64,000 bases of DNA, from NCBI RefSeq assembly GCF_003024515.2, contig NZ_PYIX02000005.1:62001-126000 (forward strand), in the 5' to 3' direction. The stretch's first letter is position 1, and each line of letters begins with the position of its first letter. A program made the translations under genes and the position numbers. Source of the DNA: Acinetobacter sichuanensis. GTDB taxonomy: Bacteria > Pseudomonadota > Gammaproteobacteria > Pseudomonadales > Moraxellaceae. Shown here piece after piece: positions 35,867 to 45,907 of this stretch. Below the pieces are notes generated by a model that did not search any database, was not told where the DNA came from, and saw nothing but the letters and a program-made list of their open reading frames with translations.

Positions 35867-38254
35867 ATGACTGACTTAGTTCAGCAGTTGGCAAGTGAGC
35901 TTGCCGTACGAACAAACCAAGTAGAAGCTGCCATTAAACTGATTGATGAAGGTTCTAGTGTTCCATTTATTGCACGTTACCGTAAAGAAGTAACGCAGGG
36001 TTTAGATGACATTCAACTACGTCAACTTGACACACGACTTGTTTATTTACGTGATTTATTTGAACGCCGTGAAAAAGTCATTGAGTCGTTAAAAGAACAA
36101 AATAAATTATCTGATGATCTACTTGCACGTGTAAATGCAGCAGAAACAAAAAATGCATTAGAAGAAATTTACGCACCGTACCGTCCAAAACGTACCAGTA
36201 AATCATTTAAAGCAAAAGAAGCAGGGCTTGGTGCTATTGCTGAAAAAATTATTGCAGAAAATGTGGATCCAACTGAAGCATTGGCAGGTTTTAGCCATGA
36301 AGATTATGCCGATGTTGAAAGCCAACTTGATGCCATTCAGCACATTATTATTGATGATTGGGCGCAAAATATTGCGTTGACTACAGAGCTAAAAGCAACA
36401 TTTGCAAAAACTGCAGTGCTAAAAAGCTTAGTGGCTTCAGATGAGAAAAAAGAAGTTGGTAAAAAATTCCGTGACTACTTCGATTTCACTGAAAACTTAA
36501 ATAAAGTCCCTTCACATCGTTTATTGGCGATGCTTCGTGGTCGTCAAGAAAATGTTTTAGGTTTAAAAGTGGATGGTGAAGACAATGCACCATTGACACG
36601 TATTGAAACTGAATATGATTTAGAGACTGTACAGCCACAATCTCGTCAGGATTTCCTAAAACAAACTGCGAAATTATTTTGGTTAGGTAAAGCTCGTCCA
36701 ACGATTGAGCATTCATTGTTAACTGAAAAACGTCTTGCTGCCGAATCAGAAGCGATGGATGTTTTTGCAGAAAACTTACGTCATTTGTTACTTTCTGCAC
36801 CTGCGGGTTCACGTACAACATTGGGTGTAGACCCTGGTATTCGTACTGGTGTGAAACTGGCTGTTGTTTCTAACTCAGGCGATGTGTTGGCACATAGCAC
36901 GATTTATCCATTTGCGCCGAAAGAAGATAAAGAAGGTTCAATTACTGAACTTGCTCGTCTTTGCCGTGAATACAATGTCGATTTAATCGCCATTGGTAAT
37001 GGTACTGCAAGCCGTGAAACTGAAGCTGTGATTGCTGAAATGATGGCTGCAAATGCTGATCTGAAAATGACTCGTGTGACTGTTTCTGAAGCAGGTGCGT
37101 CAGTTTATTCAGCGTCAGAATTGGCATCTGCTGAGCTTCCTGAACTTGATGTTTCGATTCGTGGTGCAGTGTCTATTGCACGTCGTTTACAAGATCCTTT
37201 AGCTGAACTTGTGAAGATTGATCCTAAATCGATTGGTGTAGGTCAGTATCAACATGATGTGAACCAAACCAATTTGGCGAAAACACTCGATGCAGTGGTT
37301 GAAGATTGTGTGAATGCGGTTGGTGTTGATGTCAATACTGCATCTCCTGCAATTTTGGGTTATATCGCAGGTTTGAACAAAGCTATTGCACAGCAAATTG
37401 TGGAATTCCGTAAAGAAAATGGTCGTTTTGATAACCGTCAGGCATTGAAAAATGTGCCTCGTTTGGGTGAGCGTACCTTTGAGCAAGCGGCAGGTTTCTT
37501 ACGTATTCAGGATGGTTCTGAGCCATTAGATGCATCTTCTGTTCACCCAGAGTCTTATGGTCTAGTGAACAAGATTGTTGAAGCAAAAGCAACAACGGTA
37601 AAAGACATCATTGGCAATACTGAAATCATTCGTCAGGTCAATGCTGAAGAATTTGTTGATGAAACAGTAGGTTTACCAACGATTCAAGACGTATTAAGCG
37701 AACTGGAAAAACCAGGTCGTGACCCACGTCCAGAATTCCGTACAGCAAAATTCCGTGAAGACATTACCCAAGTCAGCCAATTAACCGAAGGTATGCAGCT
37801 TGAAGGTGTGATCACGAATGTGACGAACTTCGGTGCATTTGTCGATGTGGGTGTGCATCAGGATGGTTTGATTCATATTTCTGAACTTGCCAATGAATTC
37901 GTTTCTGATCCGCATAAAGTCGTGAAACCAGGTCAAATTGTACAAGTTCGTGTATTGACTGTGGATGCTGAACGTAATCGTGTCAATATGTCGATGCGTC
38001 CTGAAGGTTCAGAAGCGCCAGCGAAAGCACCACGTCAAAAGCGTGAGTTTAATAATGCTAATGGCGAACAACGTGGCGAGCGTAAACCTCAGGGCAAACG
38101 TCCTCAAGGTGATCGTCCGCAACATGCACGCCATGACAATAAAGACAAAGCACCACGTCATGACAAAAAGCCTCAAACAGCTAAACCTCAAGAAAATAAA
38201 ATTGGTGGTTTAGGTGCGTTGTTGTTACAAGCAGGGATTAAAGGCTCTAAATAA
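35867..38254 (+). CDS. tex: Tex RNA-binding transcription accessory protein, 795 aa
   Basis: Tex binds RNA through a C-terminal S1 domain. Tex_N is at about 1-190 (FIARYRKEVTQGLDDIQLR), the YqgF-like domain at about 320-440 (TTLGVDPGIRTGVKLAVV), and the helix-hairpin-helix at about 490-560 (DVNTASPAILGYIAGLN). S1 is at about 643-715 (EGVITNVTNFGAFVDVGVHQDGLIHISEL, divided here by eye). A basic, low-complexity tail of about 80 residues (QKREFNN ... GERKPQGKRP ... NKIGGLGALL) follows and probably aids RNA binding. The GTG at 35852 opens the frame; the ATG at 35867 is the standard start. Confidence 0.95.
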   Translation: MTDLVQQLASELAVRTNQVEAAIKLIDEGSSVPFIARYRKEVTQGLDDIQLRQLDTRLVYLRDLFERREKVIESLKEQNKLSDDLLARVNAAETKNALEEIYAPYRPKRTSKSFKAKEAGLGAIAEKIIAENVDPTEALAGFSHEDYADVESQLDAIQHIIIDDWAQNIALTTELKATFAKTAVLKSLVASDEKKEVGKKFRDYFDFTENLNKVPSHRLLAMLRGRQENVLGLKVDGEDNAPLTRIETEYDLETVQPQSRQDFLKQTAKLFWLGKARPTIEHSLLTEKRLAAESEAMDVFAENLRHLLLSAPAGSRTTLGVDPGIRTGVKLAVVSNSGDVLAHSTIYPFAPKEDKEGSITELARLCREYNVDLIAIGNGTASRETEAVIAEMMAANADLKMTRVTVSEAGASVYSASELASAELPELDVSIRGAVSIARRLQDPLAELVKIDPKSIGVGQYQHDVNQTNLAKTLDAVVEDCVNAVGVDVNTASPAILGYIAGLNKAIAQQIVEFRKENGRFDNRQALKNVPRLGERTFEQAAGFLRIQDGSEPLDASSVHPESYGLVNKIVEAKATTVKDIIGNTEIIRQVNAEEFVDETVGLPTIQDVLSELEKPGRDPRPEFRTAKFREDITQVSQLTEGMQLEGVITNVTNFGAFVDVGVHQDGLIHISELANEFVSDPHKVVKPGQIVQVRVLTVDAERNRVNMSMRPEGSEAPAKAPRQKREFNNANGEQRGERKPQGKRPQGDRPQHARHDNKDKAPRHDKKPQTAKPQENKIGGLGALLLQAGIKGSK

Positions 38255-38288
38255 GTAACAGAACTGTAGTGTAAAAAATGTTAAATAA

Positions 38289-38312
38289 AAAAGCCTCTTT
38301 TGAGGCTTTTTT
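38289..38312 (+). terminator. tex terminator
   Basis: Stem AAAAGCCTC / GAGGCTTTT with a TTTT loop and a T-run, 35 bp after the stop. Confidence 0.9.
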
Positions 38313-38540
38313 ATATTTTAGCTAAACTAATTCTTTAAAATTTAATGATAAGTGATTCAAATTTTTAGTAAAAAATGTTAAATTAATAAATAAAATAAAT
38401 GAAAAGAGGGGGGCATTTTTCAATTATGTTTTATTTTGATTAAACATATTAATTAAAAATAAATAGCCATTGTTATGTCATCAATTTTGCAATGGAACAA
38501 ACACATTTTATATATTTTGACTTAAACAATAGAGAACAAA

Positions 38541-40727
38541 ATGAGTCACGAATCTAGCGTTAATAAGAAGTTTTATCCGAGTGATTTACTTTCAGGATTA
38601 GTTGTTTTTTTAGTTGCTTTACCTTTATGTTTAGGAATTGCCAGTGCTTCTGGAGCACCATTGATTTCAGGCATTATTGCAGGGGTGATCGGGGGGATTG
38701 TTGTTGGTTTTTTAAGTGGCTCACATATTAGTGTATCAGGACCTGCCGCAGGTTTGGCTGCTATTGTATTGACGCAACTTGATCATTTAAATGGAAATTA
38801 TCAAGCATTCCTATTTTGCCTTGTACTGGCTGGCATACTACAAATGGTTTTTGGGGTGTTGCGTGTTGGTACATTTTCAAATTTTATTCCAACAAATGTT
38901 ATTTTGGGATTGTTAGCAGCGATTGGAATTATTCTCATTTTAAATCAATTTCCTATTTTGGTTGGCTTGGAGATTAGCTTATTAAAAATGAGTTGGCTTG
39001 CAAATACTGAAAGCATTTTGAATAAATTTGATGCAGGCGCATGTTTAATTGGCTTAATCAGTATCGCAATTATTTTATTGTGGGACAAATCACCACTCAA
39101 AAAACTGCCATTACCTTCAGCATTACTTGCAGTGATGGTAGCAGGTGGATTGAACTATTTATTTACTTTATTTGGCTCAAGTTTAGCTGTACGTTCTGAA
39201 CATTTAATCCATTTACCCAATATTATCAGTGGTACTGAAACAATTTTTAGTTTTCCTGATTTTTCTTATTGGAATAATAGTGTGATTTATACAGGAGCAA
39301 TTACTTTAGCTGTGGTTGCTTCTTTAGAAACATTACTTAATCTTGAAGCTGCCGATAAAATGGATCAGCAAAAACGTACCTCACCACAAAATAGAGAATT
39401 ATTGGCGCAAGGTGTTGGTAATACTTTATCAGGCTTGATTGGTGGTATGCCGATCACCTCAGTGATTGTGCGTAGTTCAGTCAATGCGACCAGCGGTTCA
39501 AAGACCAAAAATTCTGCGATTTTTCATGGAGTTTTGTTGATTGTAGCGCTGTTAGTTTTAACCCCTCTGATTAATTTAGTGCCACTTTCTTCCTTAGCGG
39601 CGATCTTAATTTTAACGGGTTTTAAGTTGGCAAGCCCTCATTTATTTAAGCGCTTATATTCACAGGGATGGAAGCAATTTCTTCCATTTATTGTCACTGT
39701 GGTTGCAATTGTTGCGACAGATTTGTTGGTTGGTATTATTATTGGCTTGGTGTTAAGTGCTGTGATTATTTTAAAAAATAATTTAAAGCGCGGTGTTCGT
39801 ATTATTCATGAAACGCATTTACATGGTAAATTGACCCGTATTGAACTTGCACCGAATATTAGTTTTTTAAATCGTTCCGCACTGGTTTCTGCTTTAGATA
39901 AAATTCAGGATGGTGAAACGGTTATTGTTGATGCATCAAATACTTACTATATAGATCCTGATGTTTATCAAGTCATTAAAGATTTTAAAGATGAGAGAGC
40001 ACAAAAACATCAAATTAATTTTAAATTGATTGGTTTCAAATCGCATTATCCAGAAATTGTAGAAGAGGAACTGGATATCAATGTTTCGACCTCTGAGGTA
40101 CAGCGTCAGTTGACCCCATCGCAAGTATTGCAGTTGCTCAAAGAGGGTAATCAGCGTTTTGTGAATCATGAGCGTTTGCATCACAATATTGCACGTCAGA
40201 TTCAAGTCACTTCGCAGTCTGGTCAGCATCCATTTGCGGCTGTTTTAGGTTGTATGGATTCACGTGCACCAACAGAACGAATTTTTGATGTGGGGATTGG
40301 TGATTTATTTAGTTTACGTATCGCTGGTAATATTGCAGGGCAAAAGGTTTTGGGATCGTTGGAATTTGCTTGTAAAAGTAAAGGATCAAAGCTGATTCTT
40401 GTGTTGGGGCATACTGACTGTGGCGCAGTGACTGCCGCATGTCAAATGTATCAACAAAATATGGATATTAAACAAGTTAAAGAGACACCAAATGTACAGT
40501 ATTTTTTAAAACCAATTATGCAAGCTGCTGAAACTGTACATAAAGAAATGACAACGTATCAGTTAACTTCTAATTTTGTACATGCTGTTACTTTGACGAA
40601 TGTTAAAAATAATATTGCTTATATTTTACAAAATAGTGATGTATTAAGAACCATGGTTGAGCAAGGTGAAGTGGGTATTATTGGTGGAATTTATGATGTA
40701 AATACAGGAAAAGTCGAATTTCTTTGA
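38541..40727 (+). CDS. SulP anion transporter fused to STAS-like and beta-carbonic anhydrase domains, 728 aa
   Basis: Residues about 12-420 are a SulP permease with 12-14 helices (LVALPLCLGIASASGAPL, then SVSGPAAGLAAI). About 430-525 is a STAS-like domain (ETVIVDASNTYYIDPDVYQV). From about 535 a complete beta-carbonic anhydrase follows: the zinc ligands are Cys in LGCMDSRAPTE (about 570) and His and Cys in GHTDCGAV (about 622), with the Asp-Arg pair intact. SulP members of this kind carry bicarbonate or sulfate; the fused anhydrase favours bicarbonate uptake linked to CO2 hydration, by inference. The ATG follows GAGAACAAA. Confidence 0.92.
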   Translation: MSHESSVNKKFYPSDLLSGLVVFLVALPLCLGIASASGAPLISGIIAGVIGGIVVGFLSGSHISVSGPAAGLAAIVLTQLDHLNGNYQAFLFCLVLAGILQMVFGVLRVGTFSNFIPTNVILGLLAAIGIILILNQFPILVGLEISLLKMSWLANTESILNKFDAGACLIGLISIAIILLWDKSPLKKLPLPSALLAVMVAGGLNYLFTLFGSSLAVRSEHLIHLPNIISGTETIFSFPDFSYWNNSVIYTGAITLAVVASLETLLNLEAADKMDQQKRTSPQNRELLAQGVGNTLSGLIGGMPITSVIVRSSVNATSGSKTKNSAIFHGVLLIVALLVLTPLINLVPLSSLAAILILTGFKLASPHLFKRLYSQGWKQFLPFIVTVVAIVATDLLVGIIIGLVLSAVIILKNNLKRGVRIIHETHLHGKLTRIELAPNISFLNRSALVSALDKIQDGETVIVDASNTYYIDPDVYQVIKDFKDERAQKHQINFKLIGFKSHYPEIVEEELDINVSTSEVQRQLTPSQVLQLLKEGNQRFVNHERLHHNIARQIQVTSQSGQHPFAAVLGCMDSRAPTERIFDVGIGDLFSLRIAGNIAGQKVLGSLEFACKSKGSKLILVLGHTDCGAVTAACQMYQQNMDIKQVKETPNVQYFLKPIMQAAETVHKEMTTYQLTSNFVHAVTLTNVKNNIAYILQNSDVLRTMVEQGEVGIIGGIYDVNTGKVEFL

Positions 40728-40741
40728 TCTTAATGTGCTTC

Positions 40742-40771
40742 AAAAAAAACCGCCTGTAGGCGGTTTTTTTT
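40742..40771. terminator. bidirectional terminator
   Basis: AACCGCC / GGCGGTT stem with loop TGTA, flanked by eight A and eight T. It lies between the converging SulP fusion and SDR genes. Confidence 0.9.
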
Positions 40772-40790
40772 AGATTTAAGAAAAAGAATA

Positions 40791-41678
40791 TTACCAGTGC
40801 TCGCCCGGAAATAAACGTGCATATGCTTTTTGCACGAGATTTAACTTTTCCTTTTTACCTACCGAAGCACTTGAACTTGGGAATAAATTAAAGCCAATCG
40901 ACATCAGTTTATTATTAATATCTGGTGCAATTGAATAAGTAATAGAGGCTAAACGTCCAAGATGGGTGGCAACTTTTTTCGGACGTTTTACAATCGCATA
41001 TGCCACTAAGTCTGCTGCTTGTTCAGGAGAAAGCGTAGGAACATATTTATAGATTTTGGTTGGTGCAATCATGGGTGTGCGCACCAAAGGCATATAAACA
41101 GAAGTAATGGCAATTTTATGTGAATGTACTTCAGCAGATAAACAGCGGCTAAAAGCATCTAAAGCAGCTTTGGAAGCGACATAAGCAGAAAAACGAGTCG
41201 CATTTGCTAAGACACCAATGGAACTGATATTGATGATCTGTCCATCTTTACGATGCATCATTTGCGGTAAAATATTCAAAACTAAGCGTACAGCACCAAA
41301 ATAATTTAACTGCATGGTGCGTTCAAAATCATGAAAACGATCAACAGATTCGTGTACTGCACGACGAATTGAACGTCCAGCATTATTAATTAAAATATCA
41401 ATATGATCTACAGAGGCGATAATTTGTTTAGATACCGCATCAATTGCATCCATATCATTTAAATCACATGGAAAAATATCAGCTTTTCCGCCATTGGCTT
41501 GAATATCGGCTTGGACTTCTTTCAGTGTTTCTTCTGTGCGCGCAACTAAAAGTACATGTGCTCCTGCTGCTGCAAGCTGTTTTGAAACAGTCAATCCAAT
41601 ACCACTCGATGCGCCTGTAATTAAAACGACTTTATCCTGTACTTTTTGTTGGAAAAGCTGTTGTAGTTTCTTATTCAT
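40791..41678 (-). CDS. short-chain dehydrogenase/reductase, 295 aa
   Basis: A classical SDR: nucleotide-binding TGASSGIGLTVSKQL (about 22-36), LINNAG, catalytic Ser in INISSIGV and the YVASKAA Tyr-Lys pair. VLLVARTEE with Arg after strand 2 suggests NADP(H). A C-terminal extension of about 50 residues (VATHLGRLASITYSIAPD) is typical of the lipid-related members near acyltransferases, but no such neighbours occur here. The substrate is unknown. The ATG follows AGGGAAATAAAT. Confidence 0.88.
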   Translation of the reverse strand: MNKKLQQLFQQKVQDKVVLITGASSGIGLTVSKQLAAAGAHVLLVARTEETLKEVQADIQANGGKADIFPCDLNDMDAIDAVSKQIIASVDHIDILINNAGRSIRRAVHESVDRFHDFERTMQLNYFGAVRLVLNILPQMMHRKDGQIINISSIGVLANATRFSAYVASKAALDAFSRCLSAEVHSHKIAITSVYMPLVRTPMIAPTKIYKYVPTLSPEQAADLVAYAIVKRPKKVATHLGRLASITYSIAPDINNKLMSIGFNLFPSSSASVGKKEKLNLVQKAYARLFPGEHW

Positions 41679-41873
41679 ATTTATTTCCCTGTAAATTAAA
41701 TATGCAATGAAATTATGGGTGGGTGATCAATAAATTGAGCGGCAAGTTTAACCGAAAAAACAAGAAACACTATAAATAAATATATGAATACAAAGTAATT
41801 TTTAGAGTAAAAGCTCTATTTTTTAAATTTTTATAATAGAATGATCAACATACATGGAGTATGACTAAAAAGC

Positions 41874-41899
41874 AAAAAAGACCTGAGTTCAGGTCTTTT
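41874..41899 (-). terminator. metY terminator
   Basis: Stem AAAAGACCTGA / TCAGGTCTTTT with a very short loop; a T-run follows on the minus strand. It ends 14 bp after the metY stop. Confidence 0.88.
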
Positions 41900-41912
41900 A
41901 AGTGTGTGAAAA

Positions 41913-43190
41913 CTATACTTTGTCGAGTGCTTGTGCCAAATCTGCAATTAAATCATCAATATGTTCAATCCCGACAGACAAGCGCACCATATCAATGCTG
42001 ACGCCCGCAGCTTTGAGTTCATCTTCATTGAGCTGGCGATGGGTCGTTGTCGCAGGGTGACATGCCAGACTTTTTGCATCACCGATATTTACTAAACGAG
42101 TGAACAGTTGCAAGGCATCAATAAAGCGAGTTCCACCTTCACGCCCATCCTGTACACCAAAGGATAAAATCCCTGATGGTTTGCCTTTGACATATTTTTG
42201 AGCCAAAGCATGCTGAGGATGATCCGTCAGACCCGCATAGTTGACCCATTTTACTTTAGGATGTGATTTTAAATATTCAGCGACTTTCTGAGCGTTATAG
42301 GTATGACGCTCGATACGCAAGTTCAGTGTTTCCAAACCTTGTAAAATTAAAAATACACTGAGTGGGCTGATTGCAGCGCCTGTATTACGTAGTGGCACCA
42401 CACGTGCACGTGCAATATATGCCGCTTCGCCTAAAGCTTCCACATAGTTGACACCATGATAACTTGGATCAGGCGTATTCAGTACTTTAAAACGTTCAGG
42501 ATATTTACCCCAAGGGAATTTACCGCTGTCTACAATCGCACCACCAATCGAGTTGCCGTGACCACCAATATATTTGGTCAATGAATGCACCACAATGTCC
42601 GCACCATGTTCAAATGGTTTGAGTAGGGCAGGTGTAGCAACGGTATTGTCTACGATCACAGGTACACCGTATTCATGGGCAATTTTTGAAATCGCTTCAA
42701 GGTCAATGATATTGCCCAATGGATTACCAATTGATTCAACAAAAACCAATTTGGTTTTTTCATCAATTAAGCCACGTAAAGCTTCAGGATTTTGATAATC
42801 GAAGAAACGAACTTCAATGCCTTGTTTAGGCAATGTATGGGCAAACAGATTATAAGTTCCGCCATAAAGTGTTGAAACCGATGCAATATTGTCACCTGCT
42901 TCTGCAATGGTCTGAATTGAATACGTAATGGCAGACATACCCGAAGCCAAAGCCAAAGCCCCAATGCCCCCTTCAAGTGCAGCAAGACGTTGCTCTAAAA
43001 CAGCAGTGGTTGGGTTCATAATACGGGTATAAATATTGCCCTGAACTTTCAAGTCAAACAAATCTGCGCCGTGTTGAGTATCATCAAAAGCATAAGAAGT
43101 GGTTTGGTAAATAGGCACAGCCACAGCTTTGGTGGTGGCTTCTGGTGAATAGCCTGCGTGAATGGCGAGGGTTTCGTCCTTATATGTCAT
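41913..43190 (-). CDS. metY: O-acetylhomoserine sulfhydrylase MetY, 425 aa
   Basis: A PLP enzyme of the Cys/Met metabolism family that makes homocysteine from O-acetylhomoserine and sulfide. The PLP Lys lies in [11 protein letters not shown] (about residue 206), with the phosphate site [11 protein letters not shown] and YGGTYNLF upstream. The length (425) and the insert before the C-terminal domain ([12 protein letters not shown]) fit the OAH-sulfhydrylase branch and not the shorter cystathionine synthases. No S-box or other riboswitch is visible upstream. Confidence 0.93.
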   Translation of the reverse strand: MTYKDETLAIHAGYSPEATTKAVAVPIYQTTSYAFDDTQHGADLFDLKVQGNIYTRIMNPTTAVLEQRLAALEGGIGALALASGMSAITYSIQTIAEAGDNIASVSTLYGGTYNLFAHTLPKQGIEVRFFDYQNPEALRGLIDEKTKLVFVESIGNPLGNIIDLEAISKIAHEYGVPVIVDNTVATPALLKPFEHGADIVVHSLTKYIGGHGNSIGGAIVDSGKFPWGKYPERFKVLNTPDPSYHGVNYVEALGEAAYIARARVVPLRNTGAAISPLSVFLILQGLETLNLRIERHTYNAQKVAEYLKSHPKVKWVNYAGLTDHPQHALAQKYVKGKPSGILSFGVQDGREGGTRFIDALQLFTRLVNIGDAKSLACHPATTTHRQLNEDELKAAGVSIDMVRLSVGIEHIDDLIADLAQALDKV

Positions 43191-43445
43191 GGTTATATCA
43201 TCTTCGTGAGTTAAATATAAAAATCAGTTTAGCATTTATGAATATGAAATAAAGCGCAAATATTGCGAATATTTATCACAAAAAATCATATAGATAATTA
43301 TCCGTCATTAAATCATGTAAAGTGTTCAGTCGGTCAGGTTCTGTTTTAAATTTAAGCACAAGAATTGTTGTAACATTCTATGCCATATGAATGACATGCC
43401 TTATGTTTTCAGGACTTTCATCGTATAATGCAGCGATTGATTTTT
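43191..43445. other. divergent gap between metY and ettA
   Basis: AT-rich sequence with no gene that must hold both divergent promoters. With the ettA leader (next entry) the gap is 343 bp. No methionine-type riboswitch was recognised. Confidence 0.55.
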
Positions 43446-43503
43446 TGCTCATTGAGCAGGGAGTTGGCAAATGCTTTGAATTTTAAAGCAGAATGCAAAC
43501 TCC
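43446..43503 (+). promoter_or_regulatory. structured 5' leader of ettA
   Basis: Two hairpins in a row precede ettA. TGCTC-ATT-GAGCA is at 43446-43458. A larger hairpin at 43460-43503 has an outer stem GGAGTT / AACTCC, a middle GCA / TGC and an inner TGCTTT / AAAGCA with a GAATTTT loop. No T-run follows, so it is not a plain terminator. The end is about 20 bases before GAGGAG, the ribosome binding site. Confidence 0.5.
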
Positions 43504-43533
43504 ACCATTTGGTTTTCTATTGAGGAGTCCTGC

Positions 43534-45195
43534 GTGGCCCAATATATTTACACGATGAACCGTGTGTCGAAAATGGTTCCGCCTAAGCGCGAAATCTTAA
43601 AAGACATCTCTTTATCATTCTTTCCAGGTGCAAAAATTGGTGTGCTTGGTTTAAACGGTGCAGGTAAATCAACCTTACTCCGTATTATGGCTGGCGTAGA
43701 TAAAGATTTCTCAGGTGAAGCACGTGCTCAACCGGGCATCAAAATCGGCTACCTTGAGCAAGAGCCACCTTTAGATGAAACAAAAGACGTGCGTGGTAAC
43801 GTTGAAGATGGTTTACGTGAACCATTGGATGCTTTGGCTCGTCTTGACGAAGTATTTGCTGAATATGCGGCTGAAGATGCTGACTTTGATGCACTTGCAA
43901 AAGAGCAAGAAAAGTTGGAAGCCATTATCCATGCGTGGGATGCACACAACTTATCGAATCAAATGGATCAAGCGGCGGCTGCATTAAACCTACCTGCTTG
44001 GGATGCAGATGTATCTAAGTTGTCTGGTGGTGAGCGTCGCCGTGTTGCATTATGTCGTTTATTGCTGTCTAAGCCAGACATGTTGCTTCTGGACGAACCG
44101 ACGAACCATTTAGATGCTTCATCTGTTGCTTGGTTAGAACGTTTCCTTAAAGATTTTGCGGGTACAATCGTTGCGATTACGCATGACCGTTATTTTTTAG
44201 ACAACGTAGCTGAGTGGATTCTTGAGCTTGACCGTGGTATGGGTATTCCTTATCAAGGTAACTATTCTTCTTGGTTAGAGCAGAAAAATGCCCGCTTAGA
44301 GCAAGAGAATAAGCAAGAAGAATCTTTTGCGAAAGCATTGAAAAAAGAACTTGAATGGGTTCGTTCAAATGCCAAAGGTCAGCAAAAGAAAAACAAAGCA
44401 CGTATGGAACGCTTTGAAGAGCTTAACTCACGTGAATTCCAACAGCGTAACGAAACTTCTGAAATCTATATTCCACCTGGTCCACGTCTGGGGAATAAGG
44501 TTGTAGAAGTTGAAGGCATCAGCAAATCATTTGGTGATCGTACGCTTTATAAAGATTTATCATTCGTTGTACCACCTGCTGCAATTGTCGGCATCGTGGG
44601 TGAGAATGGTGCAGGTAAAACCACACTATTCCGTATGATGACGGGCGAGCAACAACCAGATACAGGTTCTGTGGTGTTGGGTGAGTCAGTTAAAGTCGCT
44701 TATGTCGGTCAGATTCGTGACACGCTGGATAATAACAAAACTGTTTGGGAAGAAGTTTCTGGCGGTCTGGATATCCTGCGTATTGGTGAATATGAAATTG
44801 CATCTCGTGCGTACATTGGTCGCTTTAACTTTAAAGGTCAGGATCAGCAAAAACGTGTAGGTCAGTTGTCAGGTGGTGAGCGTAACCGTTTACAACTTGC
44901 AAAAATCCTGCAAATGGGCGCAAACGTGATCTTACTCGATGAACCATCAAACGACTTGGACATCGAAACCTTACGTGCACTTGAGGATGCGATTCTTGTA
45001 TTCCCAGGTACTGTGATGGTGATCTCGCATGACCGTTGGTTCCTTGACCGTATCGCAACACACATCTTGTCATTTGAAGGTGAAACACCTGAATTCTTCA
45101 CAGGTAACTATGCCGAGTTTGAAGAATACCGTCGCAAACGTGATGGTGATGATCTTGTTGCCAAACGTCAAAAGTATCGCAAAATTGGTGTTTAA
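43534..45195 (+). CDS. ettA: EttA energy-dependent translational throttle ATPase, 553 aa
   Basis: An ABC-F protein that binds the ribosomal E site and gates the first elongation step according to ADP/ATP. It has two ABC domains, with GLNGAGKST (about 42) and GENGAGKTT (about 355) Walker A loops and LSGGERRRVAL and LSGGERNRLQL signatures. The arm and P-site linker between them is rich in charged helix (KNARLEQENKQEESF). It has no membrane domain. The start is a GTG at 43534 with GAGGAG six bases upstream. Confidence 0.96.
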   Translation: MAQYIYTMNRVSKMVPPKREILKDISLSFFPGAKIGVLGLNGAGKSTLLRIMAGVDKDFSGEARAQPGIKIGYLEQEPPLDETKDVRGNVEDGLREPLDALARLDEVFAEYAAEDADFDALAKEQEKLEAIIHAWDAHNLSNQMDQAAAALNLPAWDADVSKLSGGERRRVALCRLLLSKPDMLLLDEPTNHLDASSVAWLERFLKDFAGTIVAITHDRYFLDNVAEWILELDRGMGIPYQGNYSSWLEQKNARLEQENKQEESFAKALKKELEWVRSNAKGQQKKNKARMERFEELNSREFQQRNETSEIYIPPGPRLGNKVVEVEGISKSFGDRTLYKDLSFVVPPAAIVGIVGENGAGKTTLFRMMTGEQQPDTGSVVLGESVKVAYVGQIRDTLDNNKTVWEEVSGGLDILRIGEYEIASRAYIGRFNFKGQDQQKRVGQLSGGERNRLQLAKILQMGANVILLDEPSNDLDIETLRALEDAILVFPGTVMVISHDRWFLDRIATHILSFEGETPEFFTGNYAEFEEYRRKRDGDDLVAKRQKYRKIGV

Positions 45196-45212
45196 TCCCT
45201 TCTTTTGAAATT

Positions 45213-45241
45213 AAAAAAACCAGCCTTCGAGCTGGTTTTTT
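45213..45241 (+). terminator. ettA terminator
   Basis: Stem AAACCAGC / GCTGGTTT with loop CTTCGA, then a T-run. Confidence 0.9.
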
Positions 45242-45310
45242 ATGATATGAAATTTATCAGTTTGAATGATCTATTAGCATCATCATGGTAAGCATCACAA
45301 AATAATGATT

Positions 45311-45709
45311 TTAAGAAGGTCGTATTATTTTTGAAATTTCGTGCTGTGCTTCAAGATGACCTTGATCTGCTGCTAAATTTAACCATCTTAAAGCTTGTAT
45401 TTCGTTCGAATCTAGACCGAGCTGACCATTTAAGTACAACATACCAAGTTTAAATTGTGCGGTACTATAGCCTTGTAAGGCTGCATTTAAAAAATACCAA
45501 ACAGCATTGCGTTGATAGCTATCTTGATTTTCCTCAAGTTTTAAATTAGAAATGGCTGAGAAGCTATTTAAAGACAAATGTTCAAAATATTTCGCACGTT
45601 GATAACTTAAAAAGGCTCCAGAAAAATGCTGCGCTTGTAGAGCAATACGTGTTGCTAAATAAGAAAGAATAGATTTTTTTATATGATTATGTAATTTATT
45701 AAAATCCAT
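45311..45709 (-). CDS. Sel1-repeat protein, 132 aa
   Basis: The C-terminal half holds Sel1-like helical repeats (AVWYFLNAALQGYSTAQFKL, then ALRWLNLAADQGHLEAQHEI), which usually mediate protein contacts. The frame opens at 45817, but the ATG at 45709 (MDFNKLHNHIKK) has GGCGAG upstream and removes an unlikely Lys/Phe-rich leader. It is a relative of the next gene (45908), with the shared element YLNGQ(L/F)GLD. The partner is unknown. Confidence 0.8.
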   Translation of the reverse strand: MDFNKLHNHIKKSILSYLATRIALQAQHFSGAFLSYQRAKYFEHLSLNSFSAISNLKLEENQDSYQRNAVWYFLNAALQGYSTAQFKLGMLYLNGQLGLDSNEIQALRWLNLAADQGHLEAQHEISKIIRPS

Positions 45710-45907
45710 TTTATTGTACTCGCCAGACAATAAGTTATTAAATATGAGAAAGCAAAAAAATAATATTTTCGCTTTCTCAGATGTTTTTTTGGCAAATCTT
45801 ATATTAAGCTTTGCCAAATTGAGAATAATATTTTTATTTTAAACTTTTTGCTTAAATTATCCTTGATATTGACCCATATCAGAATAATTAAATTCGGTTT
45901 ATGACGA

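Noticed and set aside
43191..43533. Methionine or SAM riboswitch for metY
   Set aside because: The only structured part lies on the ettA side and does not resemble known SAM riboswitch folds.
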